Shown: in pieces, positions 11,207 to 21,796 of the stretch | Layout: each line of letters opens with the position of its first letter | Numbering within the stretch: position 1 is the stretch's first letter | Origin: Plicaturopsis crispa FD-325 SS-3 | Lineage: Eukaryota; Basidiomycota; Agaricomycetes; Amylocorticiales; Amylocorticiaceae | Reading direction: 5' to 3' | DNA: 64,000 bases | Assembly: GCA_000827205.1 (NCBI GenBank) | Contig: KN832567.1 | Span: 844,540-908,539 of the forward strand | Notes under the pieces: generated by a model | What the model saw: only the letters and a program-made list of their open reading frames with translations | Told to the model about the DNA's origin: nothing | Databases searched by the model: none | Program-made: the position numbers and the translations under genes

Positions 11207-13063
11207 CTACAATATCCGCGTGACCGTATTCTGCCTCCCCGAGAAAATGGAGATGTCGAACCCGCTATCCTTCAGTCGTCGGAGAGGCTGGAGAATCGAC
11301 ACCCAGTCAGGCTCGAGGTCGAGGTCCAAGTCGAAAACTATCTCGTCCCTGTCTTCAGGCACGACGACGAAGCGAGCGGAGAAGATGGATATCCGTTCAA
11401 GATACGCCAGCGGTTCTCCGTCTACCCCCGCTCGCGGTACAGTCGGGTCACCCACATCAGCTGGAGGTGCTATACGCGAGGTGATCACCCTTGCCAGGCG
11501 CTCGCAGCGGTTGGCATCGAGGCCCACTAGATGGAGCTGGATGGTGCGCAATTTCGGGAGGACTTGCACCGCATTCGTATACGCCCGGCGGTCTAGTATC
11601 CTCAGGACCTCCGGGTGCGTGAACGTCCACTGTTGGGATGTATGCTCCTCGCCAGAATCGGACTCCCAGTCCGAGTATGTGGAGCTATCGTGCCTAGAAC
11701 CCTGCTCACCAACCTCGAGGTGCTCGATCGAGGGAAAGTTGTCAAAACACTGGGAATATTGGGACAAAGAGGTGGTGAGACGGAACAAGGAAAGTTTCTG
11801 GAGGTGGACACGGGAGTGCTTGCAGAAGTCGATAAAATCCCTCCACGGGAAAAGCGTGTACGTCCCATCTCCGTTCGTGTTTGTGAACTTGAAGGATTGG
11901 AGAGCAGGGAAAGTCATCGTGCGCTGGGTGAATAAATCCCAGCACGCTTCATCCTCATTGGAGTGGCCTATCTCTGCTTCTGCTTTGACGTGCATGTGCC
12001 GGAGTCGTGAGTGCTCCACGGTCTCAGGCGAGTGAATCGAAAAAACCCAAGGACGACCGAGTGATATCACCAGCGTGACGTCCAATATGCCAGTAGAGCG
12101 ACAGATAATCCGGCTGAAGGCTTCGACGCTGCCGCAGTCGCGTATGGTGAGGGACGATAACTGCCCCCACGGGATGTCCAAGTGCTCCGCGACGGTGGAG
12201 CCCGCACAGGAGAGCGAACGTAGCGATGGCGAGTCGCGAAACATCGTCACTGACCCCGCAGAAAGATCCTCTGGGCGAGAGTCGGGGACGTCGATGTCCA
12301 GATGTATGAGGTGCGAGAAACAAGGGATCTTGTCATTAGAGACATCCTCGTGGTGGACCCTGCCTGAAAGATGGAGGGACCGCCAGCGATGTGCACGGGA
12401 CACGATGGTCGCGATAAATGGTTTCAGCTCTTCCGTGGATAACCAACGCAAATAGGGATTTCGCGGGCGGGTAATATTCAATGAGAGCGGGAGACTGCCG
12501 GCGCGTGCAAGCCATTCTTCAACCTTGGATGGAAACAGACTAGTAGTGGCTTTGAAGTATACTGCCGTCCACAATGCAGGCGTTGATAGAGCGATGGCGC
12601 GCCACTTGCGGCAGACGCGCGTGAGGAGAAGCGGTGCCTTATCTGGTTGGGGCACCACTTTCGCTGCCGGAAGGCAGAACGAAAAGATCTCGGAGAGCAG
12701 TTCGGCTGGGAGTCGACGACACGGCGAGACGATGCTTTCGTGTCCTGTTATCGTGCGTTTCAATATGGCCTGCTCGCCCAATAGCCACCTACGGGCGTCA
12801 TCGATGCGAGCCAACTCCGTCTTTACACACGAAAGCCGCGTTTTTGCATCGTCGAGTATTTCACGAGCGCTGTGTTCCTCCATCGGGGACGGACTCTCAT
12901 TATTCATGAGGAGTTTCGGCACTGGTGAGTTGGGGAATGGTGCTGTGGTATGACAGAGGGGAGTGCCACAGGTCCTGCACGCTGGAATCTTGGGCAGGTT
13001 GTGCCCGAATTCAAGCTGTGAGGCAGCACACATGGTTCCAGCATCGACTGCCACCAAGTGCAT
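11207..13063 (-). CDS. F-box protein with C-terminal leucine-rich region
   Basis: A single exon of 618 codons. The N-terminus has a CxxC pair (CRTCGTPLC), then a predicted coiled coil (ILDDAKTRLSCVKTELARID), then the F-box core CRRLPAELLSEIFSFCLP near residue 113 and LTRVCRKWRAIALSTPALW. The remainder is the irregular LRR-like region usual in agaricomycete F-box proteins, ending in an acidic stretch. In known F-box proteins the box binds Skp1 and the C-terminal part selects substrates for SCF ubiquitin ligase; the substrate is unknown. I kept the first Met because the CxxC plus coiled-coil head is part of the family, but an inner Met at 12907 is possible. Its 3' end is duplicated just downstream (10794-10995). 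Confidence 0.85.
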   Translation of the reverse strand: MHLVAVDAGTMCAASQLEFGHNLPKIPACRTCGTPLCHTTAPFPNSPVPKLLMNNESPSPMEEHSAREILDDAKTRLSCVKTELARIDDARRWLLGEQAILKRTITGHESIVSPCRRLPAELLSEIFSFCLPAAKVVPQPDKAPLLLTRVCRKWRAIALSTPALWTAVYFKATTSLFPSKVEEWLARAGSLPLSLNITRPRNPYLRWLSTEELKPFIATIVSRAHRWRSLHLSGRVHHEDVSNDKIPCFSHLIHLDIDVPDSRPEDLSAGSVTMFRDSPSLRSLSCAGSTVAEHLDIPWGQLSSLTIRDCGSVEAFSRIICRSTGILDVTLVISLGRPWVFSIHSPETVEHSRLRHMHVKAEAEIGHSNEDEACWDLFTQRTMTFPALQSFKFTNTNGDGTYTLFPWRDFIDFCKHSRVHLQKLSLFRLTTSLSQYSQCFDNFPSIEHLEVGEQGSRHDSSTYSDWESDSGEEHTSQQWTFTHPEVLRILDRRAYTNAVQVLPKLRTIQLHLVGLDANRCERLARVITSRIAPPADVGDPTVPRAGVDGEPLAYLERISIFSARFVVVPEDRDEIVFDLDLDLEPDWVSILQPLRRLKDSGFDISIFSGRQNTVTRIL

Positions 13064-13454
13064 ACGCTCGTCACTGAGAGGCCCATTTCAAGAAAGAGTG
13101 AACGGCACACACCAGGCCTCATCAGGCAGATACGAGCCCGCGCTGATGGTTTTGAACACGTTCTAAGGGCCACTCTTCGAGACGTATACCGCGTACCGCG
13201 CGTGAGCTGAGCGGTACTACAGTAAGATGTGGAGAAGAACGCACCATCAATTACTCCAGTACTTTTCCAGTAGCCGACCGTGCGCGCTGCCTGCTGCAGC
13301 CTGAGACTCAAGGATGTCCAAGATTGAGAGCCGCGATACTTGTGTAGAACAGGTCCAACGCGAGGGTCAGGACCAAATCTGACCAAATCTACGCGAAAGC
13401 GTTTGCTTACTTCCACCGTCGAATACTCTCATCGTAGACGTCAGACTAAGCAGT
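13064..13454. other. Intergenic between F-box gene and TIR element
   Basis: No coding signal is recognised. It is presumably the F-box promoter. Confidence 0.35.
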
Positions 13455-14545
13455 CTTACAGTCCTTTCGGAAAACCTTGCCCGAGAGCCGATTCAAGAGT
13501 TTGAAAATTCAAATATTCGTTAATTCACCAACATCTGAATCTTAGCCCTTAGCGTCGTTTGCGACGCTCTCTCCCTCTAAATCGGCTCTGTAACTCCTCG
13601 TTTCATCTTGGCTTGCTCTGGGGAAAAGAACGGCGCGAAAAATGCACTTCGAACAGCGTAGGACAAGAGTGACGCGCGCACCGCACCTTGGCGCAGCAAG
13701 ACCATAACTCGCTGTTCTATTCTGCGCCCAAAAGGACTCAAATCATCGGAAGACGGCCTACAGCAGGGATAGGATGGTGGTTCGGAGTTTGCGAGCCTGG
13801 ACTAGCGACTGTGCCGGGTATCCACGGTGCGTTACGGTGTGGCTGGTGGATCCCAGCGTTTCTCGACCGTTAAACTGACGCCTTCCGAGACATGCGTGAT
13901 GCTGCACATCTATTTGACACCGCTGAGTACAGGCCATAGGGGACGTAGGGTGCCTTGTCGCGGGTAAGCATACTCACTCTTGCCTGGTCACACATCTCGC
14001 CAGCAGCTGCTACTTGCTCCTCGTCTCCGAGACTTTTGTACCAATTACTGCGAAAATAATAAGTTTTTATACAAGATTTGCTATGTATCAGACTGCAATG
14101 CCTTCAAATCAAGTTTGGGGAGGTCTGCTACTCGAGGCACAGCGCGCGACGCGCGTGCATGACCGGAAGGACGTACCACGCGATTGAGAGCACCTCCCAC
14201 TAAAATAGCACCGCTAAAATCTCCTGCTACCCCTCCGAACCCTTTGAAAGTCGCTGGGTAACATTCCTGCATCGGACGTAGCACCACTGCGTCGAATGGT
14301 GGAGTCCTGAGTTGGTGTCACTACTTCGTGTCAAATATGCCGCGCAGAGCGTTTTTTTTTCGCGCCGTTCTTGCTCCCAGAGAAAGCCTAGATGAAGTGA
14401 AGAGTCTACAGAGTCGATATCAGAGGGAGAACGCGCTGCAAACAACGCCAGGAGCTACCAACTAGACGCCATTGAATTTCTGAATATTTGAATTTTCAAA
14501 GTCTTGAATCGGCTCTCGGGCAAGGTTTTCCGAAAGGACTGCAAG
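13455..14545. mobile_element. Non-autonomous DNA transposon-like element with about 180 bp inverted termini
   Basis: The left end from 13459 and the reverse complement of the right end up to 14541 are identical for the first 39 bases (they begin CAGTCCTTTCGGAAAACC). They stay clearly alignable for about 180 bases, through TTTGAAAATTCAAATATTC and up to AGAACGGCGCGAAAAA near 13635 and 14365. A CTT just outside the core is also shared (13455, 14545). The interior of about 720 bp has no transposase-like ORF. Long TIRs resemble Mutator-like or foldback elements, but no clean target-site duplication could be found: the 9-bp flanks agree at only five positions. I cannot assign a superfamily. It sits between an F-box gene and the H1-like gene. 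Confidence 0.8.
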
Positions 14546-14985
14546 TACTACATGCCAACACCATTTAGCTTGACCAATACATATCGTTGAGGTCCCTCAA
14601 ACCAACTCGTGCATAGTCATGATTATTCATATCAACACATGAAAATTGTAGCGCAAGTCTAGCAGCATAAAAAACGATAGATAGAGGAAAAAACACCCTG
14701 TTCACAATCGTATGTACGCGAACTGACGACACACACACACAAGACACGGGCACGGGAGAAACAAGCAAAAAAACGACACGAGCAGGCGGGGCGAAAACGT
14801 GAAGCAAACGCGACGACGGGAAGCAAGAGCGACGGAAGGGAAGGAACAGACAGACACAGGGCATACACATAGCAGGCAGCAGCAGCGGACGATGGGACGA
14901 CGACGGACAAGATGGATGGGTGATCGGATATGTGCATGGCGGGCGGATAAGAGGGATTTACGCATACACAGTGGGGCAGCGCGAT
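14546..14985. other. Intergenic, 3' side of the H1-like gene
   Basis: Contains a short CA run near 14730 and purine-rich sequence. It probably includes the 3' UTR of the minus-strand gene upstream. No ORF with support. Confidence 0.35.
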
Positions 14986-15743
14986 TTATGCCTGCAAAAC
15001 AGCGAAGATGAAAAATTTGAACCGAGTGAGACAATATAAAAAAGAGACATACCGCCGCTTCGGCCTCAGCCTCAGCCTCCGGCTCCTCCGCGATGGTAGG
15101 CTCAACTGCTGCAGACGATTCACCTGCCGCAGCCGGCTCATCCGCCTGTAAAATCCGCAAACGTATTAATAAGCATGTCAGGATAATGCGAGATGAAGTG
15201 AAGCATACCTTGGATGCAGGCTTCTTCGAGCCTGCGCGCGAGGCCGGTTTCTTGGAGGCAGTGGAGGTGGGCTTGGACGCGGCGGAGGGCGGCTTGGCAG
15301 ATGCGCGCGATGCGGGCTTAGCAGACGCTCGCGATGCGGGTTTGGCAGAAGCCTTGGACGCGGGCTTCGACGACGCGGCGGCTTTGGACGCCGGTTTGGC
15401 CTTGGATGCGGGCTTGGACGCAGCAGCAGCCTTGGAGGCAGGCTTTGCCTAAGACAGAGGCCATATGAGACATAATACGGGTTGATTCTTTATCGTCCAC
15501 GACACGCACCTTCTTGGACGCAGGTTTTTCTGCGGGCTCCTCGTCGTCGTCGGCCTTGCGCTTCTTGCCGCGACTCTTCGGTTTCTCTGCCTCGTCTTTC
15601 TCCGCCTTGTCCTTCTTGGGCGCGCGGGGCTTTGCTGGGGCCTTCTTCACGGGCTCAGGCTTGGGCTGGGGGAGCTCCTTGATACGCGAGGAGCGACGCG
15701 GGGCAGCATCTGTAGCAGACGCCGAGGCAGCTTTGGGCGGCAT
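14986..15743 (-). CDS. Basic Lys/Ala/Pro-rich nuclear protein, histone-H1-tail-like
   Basis: Four exons on the minus strand: 15743-15510, 15448-15209, 15145-15053 and a last coding exon of only six bases, 14991-14986; 190 aa. It starts MPPKAASAS, followed by RRSSRIKELPQ and a Lys/Glu-rich segment. Exon 2 is a run of about a dozen degenerate KPASKA/KPASRA units, and exon 3 is acidic (EAEAEAEAA). There is no winged-helix domain, so it is not a true histone H1. Composition predicts a disordered, nuclear, DNA- or chromatin-binding protein. Its first exon closely resembles that of the peroxiredoxin gene at 39796-40803, including the KK|AK splice junction. If the last intron is retained the ORF would run on with unlike sequence, so I prefer the spliced stop. 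Confidence 0.7.
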
Positions 15744-16091
15744 TTCTGTTAATGTTTGAGTGCGGGGAAAGATGTGAAGGACGTGAAGGAGAGGAGGAAA
15801 GGAGGAAAGAAAGAGCGCGGGGCCGAAATTCCAGTTTATGAACTTTATCTGGGCATCAACAGCCTCGCACGTGAGCCGCGTCAACGTTTCAACGTTCAAC
15901 ACACGAAAAATGTCTCAGGATTCATGTTTTTTTCTTGTGAATCGGCATAAATACACGGAGGACACATACATACAGCAAGGAAATCCAGAAAAAATCGTTG
16001 TTGAAAGGTAGAAATTACTCGGATGGTCGAATATAAAATGGTTTTCTGTCAAAGTCTTTGGGAGAGCATCGTACATCGCCCTCCATTACCC
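15744..16091. other. Intergenic
   Basis: Promoter side of the H1-like gene and 3' side of the Pil1-like gene, both on the minus strand. No gene seen. Confidence 0.35.
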
Positions 16092-18842
16092 TTACCTCAA
16101 GCCACCGTCGTCCAAATTTGTGGAGAACCGTCCGCGCCCATATCCAGGCGACGAAGGCCCCGACGGCATCCTGGGCACCGAGCCCGTCTCCCGCTCAGGC
16201 TCCGGCTCATTCCCGCCGTTCACATACGCCGACAAATAATCAAAATCCTCGTCCTCCGACGGGGCTGGCGGCGGCGCAGGCGCGCGGTTGGAGTCCGAGC
16301 GCGACCGCGGCGGCTCCTGGTTCAGCGGCTCGCGCGAGGGCATGCGCTGCGGGTACGGCGAGCTCGGCAGCGGCGTCCGCTTCTTGAAGCTCAGCGGGCT
16401 CACGTCCGCGGGGCCCGCGTCTCCGCCGCTCGACGGCACGCGAGGCGAGGGGCGGCGGAACGCTGCAGCTGATATCGTCCGTGTGCCCGGGGCGACGACG
16501 GGTGAGTTCAGGCTCGACGTGGACTTGTTCATCGCCGGCGCGCGCGGGTATTCCGGCGGGGTGCGGAAGGAGGTAGTGGAGTTCATCGAAAGAGGGGAGC
16601 CGGAGCGCCCAGGGAGGTTCAGAGCCGGCATGGGAGGTGGGGGCTGCAGCGGCTCAGAATCGGTGGTTGGCGATGTGGGCTTGCTTTGCGGCAACGGTGG
16701 GGGCGACGGGATCCTAGGCGCCGGGATCTCCGGGCTAGGGGACCGTGGAGACATGCGCTGCTGCGGGGGAGACGGTGGTTTGGGCGCAGTGTTGATCTGC
16801 AGCGGCACGGTAGTACGCGGCGGGCTGAAGGTCAGCGTGTCCATCTCGCGGCTGATCTCGCGGGCGGCAGCAGCGTTGCGCGCCATCTCCTCCTCCTGAT
16901 ACTCACCATCGTTCAGAGGTGGTGGCGGTATACGGTACGACGGCGGCGTTGATGACCCATGCTGTACAGGTGGAGGAGCTGGGGGTGTCAATTCCTCCCT
17001 GGGTGTGTCGTCTGTGTACAACGTTAGCGTGATACAAGCATCGTCTTCCGCGACATACCTTCATTGTTGACTGGATAGGTCGGACTCCGTGGTGGGATGG
17101 CAAACATTGCGCTGGTCGGTGTATCTACAGGACCGGCACCAGTCCCGACCGTCTCGTTCCCGCCAAACCGCACATGTCGGCTGAAACGCTGTTGCTCGTC
17201 CTCCCCAGGCGCCGCGTACGCTAAATGGACGTCTTCTGACCCACTACCAGATATATTGTGTTGGTCCTGCTCCGTCCACGGGTTCGCGAGCGCAGGAGCT
17301 GCACCCGGTGGCGGGCCTGGCGGAGGCGCGTACACCGGCATAGTTACACCGCCACCAGTGCCTGCGTGCATGTTGCCGCTGCCCGTGGAGTCGCCGGTAC
17401 GCTGCAGATCGATCGACTTATAAGACGGCACAGGCTCGTCGAGGCTCGCGCGCTGCTCCGTGTTCAGCGCGCTCGCGACGCTCGACGAGAACGACTCGTC
17501 CCCAGCCCCAGCCGTGAGTGCCGGCGCGCCGTCTTCGCGCCTCGTGACACCCTTCACAGGGAACGTTGCGAAACGCCCACCAGGCGCGCTGGAGGGGTTG
17601 CCCACGTGTGTATTTATACCGAAATCGTCCACGGAGCCGCTAGGCCCACCGCGGTTGGCCCCTGCATACGTCTGCGCCTGTGTCGGCGGCTGTGTGAGCG
17701 ACGATTCCCACGTTGAATCGAAGGCAGCTGCCTCGGAGGCGTTCATGTTGGGGTGCTGGGTGAAGCTGGGTTGGGGGTATGACATCGAGCCGGCGGTATC
17801 GTACCCACTTGAGACGGTGCCCTCAGGGAAGGCCGGGGCGCCCTGGCCGCCCTGTTGTTTGTCGGGCGAGGAGTCGGGGAGGGTACCAGAGAATGTTACT
17901 TCGCCGATGCTACGCTGGGCCTCGGCGGCGAGTGATTCGGTGCGGGCGTGGCCAGAGTAGTAGCTCCGCGGCAGCCCTGGTTCTGTCTGGTCTTGGGGGA
18001 TTTCCTAGAGTGCAGACTTAGATGTATGCATGCTTAGACGAATGATTGTGCGTACGGCAATAACTTGCATCCCAATGTCTCCAGCAATCTATCGAACCGT
18101 TTTAAAAGGGGGTAGATAAAAATACACAGCTGCACGCACCGCGCCCTTCTGGGAGCACTCGAGGAGCCCACCAAACTTGAGCGCCATCCAGCTGCGCGTG
18201 CTGATGCGCTTGAAGTCGCCGAGGCTCGCCTCCTCGGCCATGATCTCCGCGTCGAGGAGACGGATCTGGTCGCGCAGCTGGTTGAGCATGTCCGTCTGCA
18301 TCGGAAGGTTCTTGTGCTCGGGGCTCATCTTGTTGAGCTTGCGCTCCGCCGAGTCCGCCTTCGCCGCGACGCCCTTGCGCCGCCGCTTGAGCTCGTCGAG
18401 GGCCTCCTCCCGCGTGCGCACGGACTTCATCGTGTCGCGCACGACATGCTCGTGGGATGCGTACTGCGTGAGTGCGGTAGACCAGTGTGTGAGGATGGCG
18501 GTGGACGCGGAGAGGGTGTCCTATTCAGCGACGGTGTATGTCAGTTCTGTCTTGCCCCTGATGCGCGGCGCACACGACGTACCCCAAGATCGTCGCCTTC
18601 ACCTGTGCCCCATGTCCTCAGCGCTTCTGCAGCCTTTGCGAAATCAACGCTAAGTTTCTGCAGTCTACCGCACACACTGTCAGATACGTTCACTGCGATG
18701 GTACCTCGTGGAAAGGTACTGACGAAACCAAGACCGATTTTTCGGCTGTGATAAGATCCTGAAGTGGTCTGAGATCTTTGTTACCGCCCAGGGATGGTAG
18801 CGTGGAATTGTGGGCGATCTTTGTCGCTGCTGTCTTGAACAT
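16092..18842 (-). CDS. Eisosome Pil1/Lsp1-like BAR protein with long disordered tail
   Basis: Six exons: 18842-18720, 18657-18583, 18520-18140, 18088-18065 (24 nt), 18004-17059, 17011-16092; 822 aa. The first roughly 200 residues follow the Pil1 pattern. They begin MFKTAATKIAHNSTLPSLG, continue through a helical region (LRDQIRLLDAEIMAEEASL) to ISTRSWMALKFGGLLECSQKG. The micro-exon supplies IAGDIGMQ, matching the IAGYGK position of yeast Pil1. Pil1 and Lsp1 form BAR-like scaffolds on PI(4,5)P2 membranes at furrow-like plasma-membrane domains. Yeast Pil1 is about 340 aa; here some 620 residues rich in Pro, Ser and Gly follow, with many SP/TP sites, which suggests a phospho-regulated scaffold. 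Upstream in-frame Met codons exist but the chosen start matches the family. Confidence 0.8.
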
Positions 18843-19886
18843 TGAAGTACTTCGTCGTCTGACCGGTGGAAAAGCCGTTGCGGTGGGGCTGTGAGCCGTC
18901 CACATCGTGCAGATATTTTTATTTCTTGCGCAATGCGTCCGCAGCTGGCGGCGCGGAGGGCAAGCGGATCTCGGAAGTTGGCTTTCTTGTGGCGACGATG
19001 TCCACGACAGTCCTCTTGGAAATATGCTGGTTCTCAAGATATGTTTCGTTGTCGAGGAACTCGGAGAACAAGTGGAAGCAAGTTGTGACGGGGGGGGGAC
19101 GCCGCAAAAAAAGCTGTGGAAGTCTGAAGGCCCCAACGCTGCGCATGCGGCTCTTTTTCGGTTCACGCCAACTCGAGAACCATGTCATTTTTGCCATGCC
19201 GCCACATCTTACCTTGCATTGCTGCGTCTCTTTAGGTGGACCGACGCGCATATAAGCACGCCAGACGATCTCCGAGGGATGAATCGTAAGTCGCAGGGAG
19301 CGATAACTTCCTTCCGTATGCGGTACAATGAAAGGGAGGTCCTAATCCGTTCAAAGTTCCCATGCTTATTGTACTTTCTACAGCCTATACGCAACGTTTC
19401 ACTGGACGTTGCAGCGTTTCATCGGTCCAGGGCGTTGCTAGACAAAACGCTGCGTCTGTATGAAGTGCAAGTTAAAAACAACCTAGACAAAACGCTGCGT
19501 CTGTATGAAGTGCAAGTTAAAAACAACGACAATAGGTCCCAGCGTTCGGGGCCTGGCATCCTTGTTCCCAGCTACTCACACCGAGCCGCAGTACGTGAGG
19601 ATGCAGGCAGATGATGACCCCAATTTCGCACCAAGATGGTGCGCGTTGTTCTCTTTTGTCCCGCCGCAAGCATATGTATAGGCATCCCGACGTGTGCAAT
19701 TCTCAGCAATCCTTGGGTCTCTGGAGCCCCTCGACTAGCATCGCATCAGTCCATTCGACGATATCCCTCTGGCCCGGTAGCTGCCTCGTCCTCGTCTCAA
19801 CATCAGATTCCTCCCCTCGAGTCCCTTTGTTTTCGTGCACATTTATTTTCTTATCTATCATCCCGACGGAAAATCTGTATCTCTCG
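18843..19886. other. Intergenic, about 1 kb
   Basis: Promoter region of the Pil1-like gene (minus) and of the Ser-rich gene (plus), therefore a divergent promoter. It holds a G9 run at 19090 and a perfect 45-bp tandem duplication at 19438-19527. The open frames seen here carry no motif. Confidence 0.4.
19438..19527. repeat. 45-bp tandem duplication, two perfect copies
   Basis: The unit begins CTAGACAAAACGCTGCGTCT and is present twice back to back (19438-19482, 19483-19527) without a mismatch, so the event is recent. It lies in the divergent promoter between the Pil1-like and Ser-rich genes. Confidence 0.9.
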
Positions 19887-20833
19887 ATGTCCGTGATGAC
19901 CAGCACTTACCCGCCCCCGCCGCCGACCTCGAATTCTCTGACGTCGCATCAACGCCATCACTTACTGCGCACGACGAAAAAACTGGGACAAGTGCTTGGG
20001 AGCACCCCTCGCCTCGTCGATGACTCCGTAGGTCCGTACATCTTTATAGTCCCGTCTTACATCGCAACGTCGCTAACATGGTTTGCATCTGTTCAGAGCC
20101 CCCGTCATCCGAGCGCCAGTCGTCGAAGCCGAAACAAACAATCTCCACCTCGATGCTGCGTCGGGGGAAATCTGTGTCTGCTAGCTCGGCGGAGTCTCCA
20201 TCCAGCAGTGCATCTGCCTCCCCTCGCTCCACTTCGTCCTCGCATTCCGCAAACAAATACGCAGAGTCAGTCAACACCGTCGAATCGTGGCGTACCTGCA
20301 GTCCCTCGCGTCTGCCACCTTTGCTCCGGCTCGCGCTGGACGTCCCCGCGCAGGGACCGCCATCCATCTCCGGTGCTGCCGTGAGCCCCGCCCTCGAGAC
20401 CATCCCAGCCTCCCCGCCCCCGCCCTACGCCCACACGCGCACGAAATCCTTCTCCGCCTCGCGCTACACCCTCACGCCGCCCCGCGCGGACCCGTACCCC
20501 GCAGACCCCGCAGGCGACGACCCCGCGTTCAAAGTATCCTCCACCGCGGGCCGCCGCGAGAAGATGGAGCGCCTGCGGCGGACGCTGGGCGACGGCGTGC
20601 CCGCTGAACTCGTCTTCCCCGATGCGCCTAAGCGCAAGTCGCGGAAATCGTCGCACCGCACGCGCCCGACGACGGCGCCGGGGCAGCATGGCGGTCTGTA
20701 TGAGCCCGCGCGGCCTGCGCGGGACGATGCGTCGGAGGTGCCGCTCCTGAAGGCGCGCAGGCGGGAGGAGCGGCGCGTTTATTCCGCGAAGAACTTGAAC
20801 GAGCCTGTTGGCTTCCTGACTATGGGTTTTTAG
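19887..20833 (+). CDS. Ser/Pro-rich basic protein of unknown function
   Basis: Two exons, 19887-20031 and 20097-20833; 293 aa. The donor that keeps frame is GTCCGT at 20032, six bases downstream of a GTAGGT that would shift the frame, so the exact donor is inferred. The protein begins MSVMTSTYPPPPP (an inner Met at 19896 is possible). It has long Ser stretches, then a conserved-looking segment GRREKMERLRRTLGDGVP and a basic C-terminus ending SAKNLNEPVGFLTMGF. It has no recognised domain, signal peptide or TM helix and is probably largely disordered. Confidence 0.65.
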
Positions 20834-21796
20834 GTTATATGTTGGCACATGTCGTGTTGGGCGGGCCCATACGAGCATGCGCGTCTCTTTTCTTTTCTCT
20901 TTTGCTCCCGTTTAATCTTTCTGCTCTCAAAAGTTAGTGACATGTATTTTTACGCCCCCTGTATCCTTCATCCGCCTATGTTAGACCCGGCTTGCTTAAT
21001 GTTCTTAGATATGCACCTATGCGTATGCCCACATGCCTACATGCTTCACCGCTTTTTTCAGCGTTCTTCCCCATCATTGTCAACCGGGAACCCCGCCTAT
21101 TAGGATGGATTTCGCAATGGTCACCTTAGCATACGTTGCTGGTCGAAGAGTGGCACGACGTCCAATTGACATTTGTCAGTGGAATCATGCGCTTACTAGC
21201 GCTACCAGAGGGCGCGTCTGATGTCGTCTGCACCCCCTCCTGCAAAGAGCCAAGAGGTCCCGAACACGACAGATTGAAAGCCTTGCACGCGTGTAATTTC
21301 TGAGTACGCGGCGTCGCGCGTTTACGGAGGTTTAAACGCGTACGGGCGCGGCTGTAGCACTTTCGCCCAAACCATCATCTTTGCCGTGATATCTCTGTGC
21401 TTTTCTCTCTTTCCTATGTCGACGTCTATGTGACATCGGTCTATATATGATTCATGGAGATTTTATGGAGAATCCGGGACATAACTCGGGCGAACTCGCA
21501 CTGACGAGACCGAATTTGGACAAAGTGCGTGGAATACGTGCTCAGTTTTTCCTCTACTTATTGGTATGAGGTGTCCCAGTGTATAGACAATAGGTTTGTG
21601 CAATACCATATACGAGGAGTTACTATCTCTACCGCAATGCAGTAGGCCCGGTCGCTTGCATAGCCTCTCGCGGCTGTTTTATGAGCACACTGCGGCGCTA
21701 CCCTGCCAATCATGGGACTTATCTTCTAACGAAATGTCTACAGGATACCTCCAGCTATGCTGTGTCTGTGTCCCCCAGCTCTTACGACTCATCATC
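20834..21796. other. Intergenic, about 1 kb
   Basis: Contains the T-rich 3' region of the Ser-rich gene and the promoter of the one-TM gene. No coding feature recognised. Confidence 0.4.

Noticed and set aside
11220-12035. 271-codon plus-strand frame
   Set aside because: It lies entirely antisense to the F-box gene and has the composition of a shadow frame; no motif.
4913-13063. Secondary-metabolite gene cluster around the NRPS-like gene
   Set aside because: Neighbours are an F-box gene and housekeeping-type genes; no tailoring enzyme, dedicated transporter or regulator is adjacent.
19611-20384. 257-codon frame through the Ser-rich gene
   Set aside because: It is the unspliced alternative frame; the spliced frame gives the long exon ending at 20833 with consistent composition.
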